NCBI GenBank assembly: GCA_003415625.1
Contig: PYIU01000008.1
Location: forward strand, 496,001-560,000
DNA: 64,000 nt
Direction: 5' to 3'
Source: Aquanectria penicillioides
Taxonomy: Eukaryota; Ascomycota; Sordariomycetes; Hypocreales; Nectriaceae
Below the pieces are notes generated by a model. The model did not search any database. It was not told where the DNA came from and saw only the letters and a list, made by a program, of their open reading frames with translations. The translations under genes were made by a program, and so were the position numbers. Shown here piece after piece: positions 11,347 to 23,703 of this stretch. How positions within the stretch are numbered: position 1 is the first letter of the stretch; each line of letters opens with the position of its first letter.

Positions 11347-11619
11347 CTAGCGGCAGCATACAATTAGATCCATACTGACTTGAACAGTCTTGCCGTCAGC
11401 GATTTGTATCCTCTTGACGCCCTCAACCAACCCTTCTGACTTTTCATCAGGCGCCTCTGCTTTGTCCCTCTGTGGATTACCCCCTGGAAGCTGTGATCCA
11501 CTTATCCCGGGCTTCTGTGAGCAAGAGAGAGCAGTGTCTTTGAGCCTCCCGTGCAGTCGAGGTGGAATAGTGGGCGTGGGATGCTGTTGGCGCGGAGTTG
11601 ACTTGTTGTTAGTCGACAT
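11347..11619 (-). CDS. possible small hypothetical protein
   Basis: A 90-residue frame starting at the ATG at 11617-11619. It is polar and Pro/Lys/Glu rich (PRQQHPTPTIPP near the start, EGVKRIQIADGKTVQVSMDL near the end), with composition more like a real small fungal protein than a chance frame. A GTATGG that could act as an intron donor lies within VSMDL, so the true C-terminus may differ. No family is recognised. It could equally be a chance frame in intergenic DNA. Confidence 0.3.
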   Translation of the reverse strand: MSTNNKSTPRQQHPTPTIPPRLHGRLKDTALSCSQKPGISGSQLPGGNPQRDKAEAPDEKSEGLVEGVKRIQIADGKTVQVSMDLIVCCR

Positions 11620-11838
11620 TCCCAGTAAGGAGTGACGAAGCTGGACAAGATTACGCCAAGCATTGGTCTTGGTACTTTATGTATTGATCTCAAGAAGGAA
11701 TCAAACTAAGAATGAAAAGGTTACGAAATATAGTTACACTATCTATATGAATTGAGAATTCGGACTCATTTGTTTACATGCAATTATGATGATTTCTTGC
11801 AAGACCAGGTCTCAGTAAATAAAGGTTAGATCTCAAAG

Positions 11839-14006
11839 TTAAAGTACGCCCATGAAACACCCCAAACTGACAATCATAGAGCCCATGATAGCAAAGCCGA
11901 TAGAGGGAATTATCTCATGGCTTCCGGAGTTGCTCACATGAGTTGGAGTGCTGCTGGAACCGCTACCGGTGGTTTTGTCGCCGGATGTTCCATTTGTGCT
12001 CGCTGGAGACACAACGATAAAATCCTTCACATCTGCAGTGCCGTCCGCCAAAGCTGCTAGCTGCTCGTCTGTGCACCTCAATGCATCATACAGGTAGCAG
12101 GTTGGTCCAGGGCCCTCGGAAAACTTGTTCTTGACATTAAAGACATTTTCCTGACCCTCACTGCTGTAGTTGCTGCTAGCACGCACTTCGGTCTTGCCAG
12201 TGGCAACATCTCGGCCGAAGATGGACCGACTGAAGATTTGGTACACAGTCTCAGGTTGATACGCCGCGACTGCATGTCCGGCCTCGAAAACGCGAGAGAA
12301 GGAAACATTTCCATGCTGCCTAACGAGACCGCCCACATAACTAGTGTTGGTTTCGATGTTAGCATATCCGGCGGATCGGAAGGCAGGTGCTTCGGGGTAT
12401 TCCATAGTTAGACTGAGACTTTCAACGCCAAGCCCTGTAATGTTGTATTAGAATAATGAAGATAAAGCTCACATAGTTTGATACTCACAATTGCAGCGAT
12501 AATCACGATCTCCGTAGACAAGCGCCAGGTTCACACCGGAAGATAGAAGATACTCCACATCAGACACGGTGCGGATCATGGGATCGCCTGTAACCTGGAA
12601 CATGTTTCCAGAAATTGTGGTTCCGGAGAGGGTGAAATTGACTGGTACGCCAAGCTCTTCCTGAACCCAGCGTTGGTTATAAAATCCAGAAGGCCAGTCT
12701 GGAGGATACACCACATTGTTTTGCAAAGCGAGATCGAAGGCACTGCGAGTGGAAGTGGAAGTGTAGGCGCCTTGAATAGCGCCGAAGCAAAGAGCTGTAG
12801 CACCTACACATGCTTCATTCACTTCCTCGTTGTTTCCGAACCCTTCAGGGTCCTTTTCGAGTTGGATGGCCCGGCAATTGTCGATCAGATCATGGCATCC
12901 ACCCTTCTTGGTGACATTGTTCTTCGCCTCTTCATAAAGTTCCTTCGCAATGACCTGGACGCCATAAGTGTTGTTGTATGCATATTCCGGGTAGGAAAGA
13001 GCCTGGATCTTGGTATCGATACATCCGTTGTTGGTACCGAGCGTGCCGAGGCGCAACTTCTTGGCGTGGGAGTCATTGATCGTGCCGTTTTCAATTCTTT
13101 CATTTTGCTTTTGAAAGTAGGCGGCAGCTGCAGGCGCGAAGAACCCTGAGTACTATATTGGTGGTCTTAGCAAATGCATTTGTTCCATGGGAAGCCTGGT
13201 ACGAACCGAATATGACCAAAAGTTGATTTCATCGTTTGTCGTGTTATGCTCGGGAAATTCTTGGAACCACACTTGGGAAATGTCCCAAATCTGGCGAGCC
13301 ACTTGCGCTGTCGTATTTGAGGTGTCTAAAGACTCCTGGCTAGAGAGTGTGGCCACGGTGGTAGTCAAATTTGTAGTCACGCTCTCAGAGCCTTCAGGAG
13401 CAGGTGTAAAAAGACCAGTCAGGAAATTGACAGTTCCGTTTTGGGCTTTTGTGTAAGAGTATCCAGTTTGAACTGGCACATCAAGGTACAGCATGTTGAC
13501 ATCGTTATTCCATGACCACGGGTTTAGAGTTGTGCTGTTTGAGTCACTGTTTAGGTTGCAGGGAAAGCCACCTCCGCCATCGAGAAAGCTTTCACCAGGG
13601 CCTCCGGGAATGAAAATGGTAGTGGGAGCCTGAGTAGGACTTTTCCTGGATTCTGAACATGGATCAGTACTACATGGTTCCATATGAGAAATTGCAAACC
13701 TAAAACTTACGGAAATACCAGAAAAAGATGCTAGCATTGTACGCTTTGTCGAAGCTAGGGAGAGTGACAAATCCGCTGTATGCTTTAACGCCTGGGGTTG
13801 TCTCGCAAATTCTCGTCTAGTGATGTCAGCTACTTGAGCGACTGAGAGCATCGAAGGCGGCAAACCTCTTTGTAGGAGAGTGAAATTTCAGGATAATTGC
13901 GAGATTGAAAGCTCGTTACATCCTTGGGGAACGGGATAAAAGTTGAAGTTGTTGCGGCAGCGAGCGCAGGAAAGAGAAGATAGGCGGAAGCCAACGTGGA
14001 CGGCAT
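11839..14006 (-). CDS. secreted, probably GPI-anchored serine carboxypeptidase (S10 family), five exons
   Basis: Exons 14006-13866, 13816-13711, 13652-13207, 13152-12489 and 12434-11839 give 650 residues; the four introns are 49-58 bp and all are GT-AG. S10 enzymes remove C-terminal residues from peptides at acid pH. Signal peptide: MPSTLASAYLLFPALAAATT. Family landmarks: YKETRICETTPGVKAYSGFV, the oxyanion GGPGESFLDGGGG, the VQTGYSY block, then the nucleophile elbow. The triad is Ser231, an Asp in GDRDYRCNW (445-453) and His506 in FEAGHAV. The elbow reads WSYSYSG instead of the usual W-x-ESYGG: Ser is kept, Glu is replaced by Tyr. Intron 3 falls right after Ser231. The C-terminus is Ser/Thr rich and ends in a hydrophobic stretch (about 625-650), as in GPI-anchored proteins. 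The start is the ATG at 14004-14006, which opens the signal peptide. Confidence 0.9.
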
Positions 14007-15703
14007 GACGGCGGTTTCTCCCACAAAGTCTTTGAACTCTAGAAAGACAAGGTCAAATGCAAGTTGCTTGGAGATTCAGGAAAGCTATGGAAGTTTGCAA
14101 GACTTATATAGCTGTAAAACCAGGCAGGTACAATTATAGACGTGCATCTGGTAGTTATTTCGCATCTCGCCAAACGATGTCATTGGGCACATCGCCTGGC
14201 CTTTGTGCCCACAAGGCGCAGCTTGGCACGGACACCCATAAGCACCCTAAACTCTTTGCGGCAAAAGCTGGGATTTGACGAGTCAACCAATCAAATGTGC
14301 TGCTCCGGTGCAACAGTGCTTGGGTTTGTGACTAGGATTCAGGACACATCGTGGTATCATTGGTAGCGATTATGGCCAACACGATTTTACGCAAGGCTAG
14401 GGCTTTGGAGCTTTCATTCATCACATCAGATTGACACGCGGGGTGACTTGGCTGCGGGATAATGCATCTCGGTTCTAGTAAAGTCGCGGTACCCAATTTC
14501 TCAAAGGGAACGTCGGCTGCACGAAGCTGCGTCACTTGTTATGTATCCATGGAGACGCAGAAGATACTCGTAATGGGAAATATATAGCAAAAGAGGGAAA
14601 TAATATAGTGCCTTGTGCAGCCGCATGAGCCCTGCATTTGAAGCTGAAAATGCTGGTCTTGTGAGATGACCCCATGTTGATACTCCTCTCCTGTTGACGC
14701 TGGCTCGGGTCCGCGTTTGAAGATCTGGAGCCCGACATCCTCTTTGGGGCTGAATTGGAGAATCTTGCAAGAAAGCTGAACTCTCCATGGATTTAATATG
14801 TCTGATAGAGCCTTTCTGCTTAGCCGATGAGTCCACGTGGTGCCGATGCCGTAGTTACCCGGCATAAGTGAATTGCATTGGAATGAAGGGTAAGGATAGC
14901 AAAACTGGTGCATGGTCCTCTAGCATTATGTCGGTGATGAACATGGATGAGCCAGGACCTTGGATATGACACACAGACTAGAAAATAGCAGAGGGATTTA
15001 GAATGACTTAGAGCTGTCTTAAATAAAGGGATTTCTCTAGTCAACATACCCGAGAGGACACAGATGGGGGCTGAATCATGGCGCCAGCGACGCATGAAAC
15101 GAACCGAGTTGGCAATTATTTCCAGTAAAAATGACTGAAAACTCTCAGAACCTGTAGCGTGAATTGTTGATGGAGCATGGCCTGTTGCCTGCTTCTGCAA
15201 GACGGACCATATTTCTTACGGTCATGCTGTGATCGATATGCACTAATTAGATTGTTCTAGCCCCTCAAGCACAACTGTTTCGTAGAGGTTTGCAAGGATT
15301 CCGGTCTCAAAAAAAAAAGGACAAACATGATGAGCCGAGGCTCTCACTGGCAAAATAATGAGCAGACTGGTTATCAGGTCTTGTTTTGCAGATGATCTAA
15401 GCCAGACTTAATGGCCTGGACGACCACCGTGCGTGGTAGGTGCACATATCTTTTGTGAGAATCAGTTTCTCACTGCATCCTGGGGTTGTATAATGGTGAA
15501 TGATAGCAAAAATGATACTATAATGCTCTTGAACTTGAGTGAGATGTAAAAGCAACCTATCAATAGGGGGATGGAATATATGCCCGTACGAGCATATAAA
15601 TTTACAATGAAGTTATTACCCTTTTCTTACGCGACTTATTATAACAAATTGGGGTCCGGTTAGCGGGTAGATAATATTGCATAAATGCCATACTCTAAAT
15701 TCT
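14007..15703. other. intergenic region left of the retrotransposon island
   Basis: It holds the promoter of the carboxypeptidase gene at its left end and 1 kb or more of apparently empty DNA up to the insertion site. Small frames at 14501-15200 on the minus strand overlap each other in all three phases and none is convincing. Base composition becomes more AT-rich near 15480 but is not RIP-like. Confidence 0.5.
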
Positions 15704-15708
15704 CATGT
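15704..15708. repeat. target-site duplication of element A (left copy)
   Basis: CATGT directly before the TG of the left outer LTR. The identical CATGT follows the CA end of the right outer LTR at 49321-49325. Confidence 0.85.
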
Positions 15709-15918
15709 TGTCAGTAGGCGGTGTTACTGCATGCAGTAGTTTTATTGTAGTCAATTCATCTCTATCTCTCCCTTTCTCTAGAGGAGGGGCTGAAGGCATC
15801 TTCCTTATAGAAGAGCCTGTTTCACATCCCTCTAAAATAAGCCTATATCTCTAATACCTATAAAACCGGACTTTAGCGCCCTTTATAATGTCTTTATTAT
15901 AATATTAAAAAACTAATA
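15709..15918 (-). repeat. left LTR of element A (3' LTR in element sense)
   Basis: 210 bp starting TGTCAGTAGG. Its outer ~125 bp is nearly unmutated, while its inner ~85 bp carries RIP-type changes and ends CTAATA where the other copy has CCAACA. All of the roughly 30 differences from 49111-49320 are transitions. Confidence 0.9.
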
Positions 15919-18900
15919 TTAGTACTTTCTTTTTATTATTATTAATACTAGATCTATTCTTTTAGCTATATCTTTAGCCTATTACTTATAATTAAGTTCT
16001 TTAAAGCTTTATTAGGCATTAGCTTTATTATTATATCTATAGGGTTATTACTACTTTTAATCTATTTAATTTTATTAATCTTTTATTATTTATATAATTA
16101 ATAAAGGCTTATTAAATTAATTATTAATCTTTTTTTATTAATTAATTTAAGCTTAATTAAATAGTTATAAAGTAAATAGAAATCTATATAAATTATTAAT
16201 AGAATTAATAATAGTTCTATTCTCTTTATAATTATATATAATATATATATAATTATATATTTAAGATTAAATCTATTAATAAAACTATAAATCTTTAATG
16301 CTAAAATGCTTTTAGTAATTCTTTTATACTTTATTAATAATTAATAAATAATATTACTATATATAGTAAATGCTTTATTTTTTATATATTCTTTATTTAT
16401 TAATATAATTATATATTTTATTTAAAAATTTAAATTTTTATTATTTATAAATGCTCTATTTATAAAGACTATTAGCTTAATATTTATTAAATTAATTGCT
16501 TTAAAGTAAAGATCTCTCTTTTTATTATTTATTTATTAAGCAATCCTTTAGTTAATCTTATAGATATTATCCTTAATAAATTATTATGCCTATACTGCAA
16601 TAAAGTAATTATATATTGCCTTTAGTTAATAAATAGAAATAATATATACTTTTTTTATATATTGTTTTATATATTATTGTATTTTATTCTTTATTTTTTT
16701 ATTTATTATTATAAGCTTTTTTATTTATTCTTTTTAAATAATTATTATTTATTCTTTTTCTATTTATATTTAATATTTATTAAAGTTATTAATTATTTTA
16801 TTCTTTAGGACTATTTAAGGTTTTACTTTAAAGCTAGCTTTTTAAAGCTTTTTCTCTTTTTTTATTAAAAAGGCATTTATTCCTAAATTAAAGGTATTAT
16901 TAGTCTATAGGCTAATAATACTAAAGTCTTTACTACTCTTTATAATCATTAAATAAAGGTTAAATACTAATATCTCTATTATTAATTTCTCCTTATAGTA
17001 GCTATAGTATATTATAAACTAATAGACTTCTGCCTCTATAATACTATATAATAGCTTTCTAACCTTTAGAATTATCCCCTTAAGGTACTTCTTTTTTAGT
17101 TTTTAAGGCAAGTATATTAGTATTAATTAATTTAATTAGGATTTTAACTATAGGTATACTTATATAATATTATATAGCATTAGGTATATTTCTTTCTTTT
17201 AGAAGGTTAGGGTAAGGGCTAAAATTAATTATTAGCTATATTATTGGATTATTAGTAATTAAATAAGAATTTCTCTCTTTTCCTTATTGCTATATCCTTA
17301 TATAATAAAATAAGACTTTTTATAGGGTATTATTATTATTTTTCCTTTAATTTTATAGACTATTTATAATCTAAAAATATATATTTTATAATATTTATCT
17401 TTATTATATAAAATTAATTTTAAAATATTAGTTTTTAGCAATAAGTTTAGTTTAGTATTATTTAATTCTTTAAATAGTTTATTAAGGCTAGTTATTTTTC
17501 CTTTTTAATATAGCCTATATATAAGTTTTTAATTAACTACTTCTTTATATATAGTAAAGACCTCTATCTTTCTATTAATTAAATAGGCATTATTTAAGAT
17601 AGAGTTCTTCTTTAGTCTTCTTTATTATTATAGTAATTTAACTATAATAGGCTATAGAAAAGGGTTCTTTTTTAATTTGCCTTTTTATTTTAATAGTTTT
17701 AATAGGGCATCTTAAGGAGTTAAGTTTCTTAAAGGTCTACTTTATTAATAGGGTTATTTTAGTTTAGAATACTTAAATAGTATTAAAATCTCCTTATATT
17801 TCTTTATTAATATATTTTCAATTACTTTAAGGTATTAATAATATAATTATATAGCTATTATTTAAAATACTATTAATCTATTCTTTATATTTACTATTAC
17901 TTTAAATTTAATTACTTTAAGGACTTTATATAGTCCTTTTTATTCTTTATTTTTTTAATAGATATAGACTTTACTCCCTAACTTAAGGGACTATAGTAAG
18001 ACCTTAATTGTATTAGGTCTATTATATATCTTTAATGCTTTATTAACCTTATATTTTACAATAAGCTTATATAGCTTTACTATTACTTTAAGGATTGCAT
18101 TTATATATTAAAAAGATAAAAAAGTTAATAGTAAATCTATTATAATTTATAGATAAGCACTAAATATTAATAAGGTTAGCATTAATCTATTAGGGCTAGC
18201 TATATTATTAATTGCCTTAAAGCTTATTTAAAGGATTATATTTATAGATATAGTATCTTAAAGTTTAGCCTTTATAATCTTAAATATATATTATATTAAT
18301 ATATAATATTATTTAACTTTATTAATTAATTAATATACTTTAATTAAAACTTAATAATAAGTAATGCCTATTAATTTAGCTTTATTTTTAAATTTAATAG
18401 CTATAAAATTAATATTAATATTATAAGTTATAATATTTAATAGGCTAAAGTAAGTATTAATTTAATATATCTTTAATGCTTCTTAAGTTTCTTTTACTAA
18501 TATATTTATAAAGAATTGTTTTATTTAAAAAGATATTATAGCATTAATAATATAGAGAATTAATTAAAAATCTAAATATATTATATTAATAATTACTTTA
18601 TAATTAAAGTTATAATTATTCTTTAGTATAAACTTAAATTATTTTAATGCCTTACTCTTTATTTAATAGTAGTAATAGAACTTTTTATTATTTTAATTGC
18701 TTTATATTTAATATTATAGCTTATTTTTATTAATAGCTTATATAGATATAATATAAATAGATAACTAAAATATATATAGATATATTATAGTTTAGCTTTA
18801 TTAAAGAAAGCAATTACTGCCTTTTGCTTAATTAAAAAGAACTATAGATATTTCTATTTTTAAATAATTAAAATCCTTTTATCTTTATATATTAATTTAT

Positions 18901-19141
18901 TAATAATATTATTTAAATAGATATTAAGGCAGTTTATATCCTTAAGATAAAGAAGAAATAGTATTAATATATCTATAATATAAAATAAAACTATTTTAAT
19001 TAAGGTTTAAACTATTATTATTTTTAGTAAACTATATAAACTATTATTACTAAAGTATATTTTAATTGCTTTTACTTTCTTTATATTAAGCTTAATTATT
19101 AGGTCTTTTTATTATAATACTAAAAATTAATTCTTTTTAGC
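15919..19141 (-). pseudogene. element A internal region, left part: RIP-destroyed copia pol
   Basis: About 3.2 kb, strongly AT-rich. Reading the minus strand through stop codons, the stretch 18060-17900 resembles the end of a copia integrase region and 17520-16950 the start of a copia reverse transcriptase (KIKGK, then PYKKS, then GYSNKEKREIL). The remaining part toward 15919 should be the end of RT and RNase H. TAA/TAG stops are very frequent, as expected from C-to-T changes on both strands. Confidence 0.7.
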
Positions 19142-19146
19142 TATTA
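19142..19146. repeat. target-site duplication of element D (left copy)
   Basis: TATTA; the same five bases occur at 46974-46978 right after the right LTR of D. The site lies inside element A. Confidence 0.75.
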
Positions 19147-19457
19147 TATTATATATGCAAATTATATAATAAATAGTACTCTTAAATAGTTAGCCTCTAT
19201 ATCTCTTAAATAGAGGTTAACAATCTATAAGTATATTTATACTTTAGGACCTATTATTATAGTAGTCTTAAGATATAAGTTAAGTAAAGTTTAATATACA
19301 ATTAATTATTACCTATAGCTAAGCTATTAATTCTAATATAACTATAGAGCCTATATATATGCCTTTTAGTATAACTATAAGATAAGTAATATAATAGTTC
19401 TATTATTAAGACTATTACTTTTAATACTATTTATAATAAAATAAATAAACTATAATA
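19147..19457 (+). repeat. left LTR of element D
   Basis: 311 bp, TATTATATATGC to AACTATAATA; the canonical TG...CA ends have become TA...TA by transitions. It matches 46663-46973 with mostly or only transition differences. Confidence 0.88.
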
Positions 19458-22400
19458 AGTAATAGCAATTACTTCTTTTTATTATATAGCTATAGTCTTT
19501 ATTAACTATTTAAAAGTTAATAATTTATAAAAGGATAATAGAAATACTAATAGAACTACTAAAATTAATAGTAAGAGCTAAATAAATAAGACTAATTGAT
19601 TTAAAAAGGAATTCTTCCTCTTTTAAGACTAAACTGCAATTAATAAGCTATAATTAATAGATCTAGCTATAATCTAAAGATTTTAGACCTTTTTACTATA
19701 AAATCTAACTTATATTATAAAAGGAGTTACTTTAGTAGATTCTTTTATTTTTAATAAATTAAAGGATCTATTCTATTAGATATATAATAATAATAGTAAA
19801 CTATAAAATATTAATTAGCCTTAAAAAAAGCCTTTTTTATTTATTAAAATATTATTAATTAATATATAGTTATATTTACTTAAAAAATAGTTAAAAGCAT
19901 TATTTTAAATGCTAAAATAATAGGATTAATGCTAAAAGAGCGCTTAAAGGCATAATACTTAAGCTCCTTAAAGGACTTTAACTATAATTAAGAATCTATA
20001 GCTAGTTAAAAAGGATCTACTAAAAAAAAGGCAGTAATCTTTAATACCTTTAATTAAAGACTTTTAATAGAAAAAGGAAAGGAATTAATAGATAATTTAT
20101 TATTTCTATAAAAACTATTATAGAACCTATTTTAATAAAAGAAGGGGGATTTAATAGACCCTAAAGAATTAAAGGGTTTATTAAGTAAGGGCTAAATATT
20201 AACTTTAATTTTATTAAACCTAATGCTAATAGAAATAAATCCTATTAATAGCTAAAAAACCTTTAGTTTAAGGGAATTATTAAAATCTTTTAATACTATT
20301 AAGTAAAGTATAGAACTTAACCCTTTAGTAGCAATAATATAAGCAATTTACTAGCAATTAAAAAGAGTAAAACTATTAAATTAAGCACTATTTATAGAGA
20401 AAGTTACTACTACCTTAATAAATCTTATATTTTAGGCTAAGGTTTAGCTACTAAAAGCAAGCACCTTAATAATAGTTTAGAATTATTATATTAAGCCTTT
20501 AGTTTTATTTATTAAAGAGCCTTTATTAATTAAGTAAAGTTAGGAATTAGGGATCTATAATTAAAGCTAGCCTTATAACTTATAGTACTTAAGGCATAAG
20601 AATAGAGGTATATTAAGCTATATAAATAGTTTCTTGCATTAACTACCCTTAGGACTAATAATATTAAAACTGCCTTAATAGAATATAAAAGTACTTAATT
20701 AAGCATTAACTTTTATATTAAAGTTTTATAAAAATAATATTTAACTTTAAGATATAGGCCTCTTTTAGCTTAATGCAAAAAAAGAAAATATTAATAGTAA
20801 AGATATATTTTATAATAAAAAATAAATTATTTTTAGTAATATTAAACTATAGATTAATACACTTAGATTTTATTAAATAAATATTAATTTTAATATTTAA
20901 AAATATATTTATATAAATCTATAAAGTTTATTCTATAGATTTGCGCTTATTTAATATTATTATTAATTAAACTAAAATAAAAGAGAAAAGCTATAAAAAC
21001 AATTAATTAATATACTATATATATACCTTTATAAAGAATTTAAAATAAAGCTAAATAATATAATAAAGTAGCTAAAATTAGCTAAATATACTAAAATTAA
21101 TATTATAAAAGATATTTTTATATAAGTATTTACTATAAAAGTCTTTATAAAAAAGTAGGCTTTTAGCTATATAGCTAATATTTAGCTCCTTTTTACAGTT
21201 TATATAAAACTAGATCTAAAGCTAAAAGTGCTTTATTTAGCACTAATAGTATAAAATATAAGATCCTTATTCTTAAGGGCAATTAATAAAAAGCAATATT
21301 AGCTTAAAGATAAGCTTTAAGCTATACTTTAGGGGGTTAATAGACTTAATATAAAAAAGGCATTTATTGCTAATAAAAGCAATAAATCTAATAATATAAT
21401 TAAGAATAAAGAAGTGCATTAAGAATATTAAGGTAGGGGAAACTATCTTAATAGATAGTACTAAACTATACCTTTAAAGCGCTTTAATAACTAAAAAACT
21501 TAATATAGGAATTTAACCTTAAAGAAGCTTAAAATGGATTAATAAAAGATAAAACCTTAATAGAATAATTAATTATATAAATAATAAAGAAATAATAACT
21601 ATAATATATATATACCTATTTAAAAGTAAAATAGTAAGAATTAACTGCCTTTATAAAGATTTAATTAATATTAATATTAAAAGGGAGCCTTAAATAGTAA
21701 AGCTAATCTTTTAGAGGTTTGGCTATACTATAATAATAAAGGATTCTATTAAAGATATTAAGAACTATTAAATAGTAGATATATATTAGTAGAAAAAGGG
21801 GATAATTCCAATAAGTTATTAAAAGGTTTCTCTATTAAAGAAAATAAAGATAATTTAGCTTTTATAGAAGTTTATTATATAAATAAAGAAAGAATAAAAG
21901 ATATAAACTTTATATTAAAAATAGACTAAATTATTAAAGCTATAAATAGGCCTAACTTTTATTAATATTTAAAAAAGAAAGTAAATACTTACTTTAAGCT
22001 ATTAATTAAGTTTAATAATAAAGGCAATTTCTATAATATTTATATTAATACTAAAACTTTAATAGTTTTAATTAATAAAGAATAGTTAAAAGTCTATATA
22101 ATAAAAATAGTATAAAAGCAATAAGCCCTAAAGAAAGTAAATAGAATTAGTGCTAATATAAAAATTTTAAAATTAGCTATTTTTAACTTTTATATACTTA
22201 AAATCGCTAAAAATAAAAAAGTATTTATATATTTTATAGTAACTATAGATATTATAAAATAATTAAAACTTAAAATACTAATAGAAATAAACTTTCTATT
22301 TAAGTATAAAGCTAAAGTTAATTTTATTAACCTTAATATTATATTTTACTTAACTTATAATATAATCTTTAGGGTAAAAGTATTTTAAATATATTAAAAG

Positions 22401-23313
22401 AACTTTATTAAGGCAGTAATTAATGCAAGTATAGTAGTAATTACACTAAAAAAGACTGCTTTTATTTAAGCTAATTAAAAGGACCTTTTTAACTTTAAAG
22501 ATACCTAAAGAAATCTAAAGGCCTATTACTTTTAATCCTTTTATAGTGCTATTTTTAATATTATAGTAAATAAAACTACCTTAAGATTAATTTAGATTTA
22601 TAATACTAATAATAAAAAGCTAGTTATAAAATAGTAATAATAGATAGAATAAATTGCTAATTATAATAGAGAGAAAGAAGCTAACTATATTAAAATAGAT
22701 AAAAGCATCCTTAGCCTATAAAGAAAGGAATTTAACTCTATAGAAGGATTTTTAGCCGCTATAAAAGGGGATAATCTATTAGAAAAAGATAAGGGATCTA
22801 ATCTATTTAAGATTAATACTAGCACTTTAAGCTATAGGATTTTTAGACCTAAAGATATTCTTAATATTAAGAATAAATATAAGGTATATATAGCCTATTT
22901 AAATTAGGCAGTAGTAAAAAGGATCTATAATATAATAGATAGATATAATATTTATAGGGATAGAGAGATTATCTCTATACTTAAGGAAATAAAGATATAG
23001 ATAGATCTAATAGATAGATAGTAGAATTAAAAATATATAGTTAGGAAATACCTATTAAGCATTAAAGACTATACCTTATTAAATAAAAAATATAATAAGC
23101 TATAAGCAAAAGGTAAAATAGAACTAATAGACTAATTAGCTTTAATAGTATGCCTTACTTTTATTATCTAAAGGGTAATAAATAGCAAAAGGAAAGGGAG
23201 AGTTATAGTTAATCTATAATTATTTAATTAACTAGCTATACCTAATGCCTACCCTTTACTTAACCAATCTAATATTATAGCTAATATAAAGGGCAAGAAA
23301 TTTTACTCTATAA
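19458..23313 (+). pseudogene. element D internal region, left part: gag to start of reverse transcriptase, RIP-destroyed
   Basis: About 3.9 kb with stops in all frames. The last 300 bases can be read on the plus strand as the gypsy RT entry: KLQAKGKIELID near 23100, then RVINSKRKGRVIVNL, AIPNAYPL and finally NIIANIKGKKFYSIID, which ends exactly at the insertion point of element C. The upstream part should hold gag and protease, but I could not identify a zinc knuckle or protease motif by eye. Confidence 0.7.
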
Positions 23314-23318
23314 TAGAT
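23313..23318. repeat. target-site duplication of element C (left copy)
   Basis: ATAGAT; the right copy at 42519-42524 reads ATGGAT. The single difference is a G/A transition. It encodes the Ile-Asp at the break in the RT of element D. Confidence 0.6.
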
Positions 23319-23703
23319 AGTGTGTTAGTGGATAGGGATACTAGCTAAAATACACACCCTACCTAAAAGGGTATAGGGTAAGTAGGTTTAGTTAAAGACT
23401 AAATAGCCTTTTTAAGCAGCTATAAATAACTTAAAAGAGTATTAAAGCATTTAATTAAATGCTTTAAAGTATTCCTTAAAGAAAAGAAAGAAAGAAAATA
23501 GGGCAAAAAGTTATAAATAAAGTAATATTATAAGGGGCTGTATTAGGACTTTAATAGAGTCTAAATGCAAGGAATTTAGAATTTCAAAAATAAAAATTAA
23601 TTAAAAAAAACTGCCTATTTATTTCCTATATCTTTAAGGTCCCTTTTATCTTTTTAATTAACCTAATAATAGATTGATTTATATTACTTTAGACCCTAAT
23701 TTA
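23319..23703 (-). repeat. left LTR of element C (3' LTR in element sense)
   Basis: 385 bp. Contains an exact palindrome with core GCATTTAATTAAATGC at 23444-23465. Matches 42134-42518 at a constant offset of 18815, with transition differences. Confidence 0.87.
23444..23465. repeat. 22-bp palindrome (core GCATTTAATTAAATGC)
   Basis: A perfect inverted repeat within the left LTR of C. The same 22 bases recur at 23807-23828 and, in the right LTR, at 42259-42280. Degenerate versions are scattered through element C. Confidence 0.8.
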
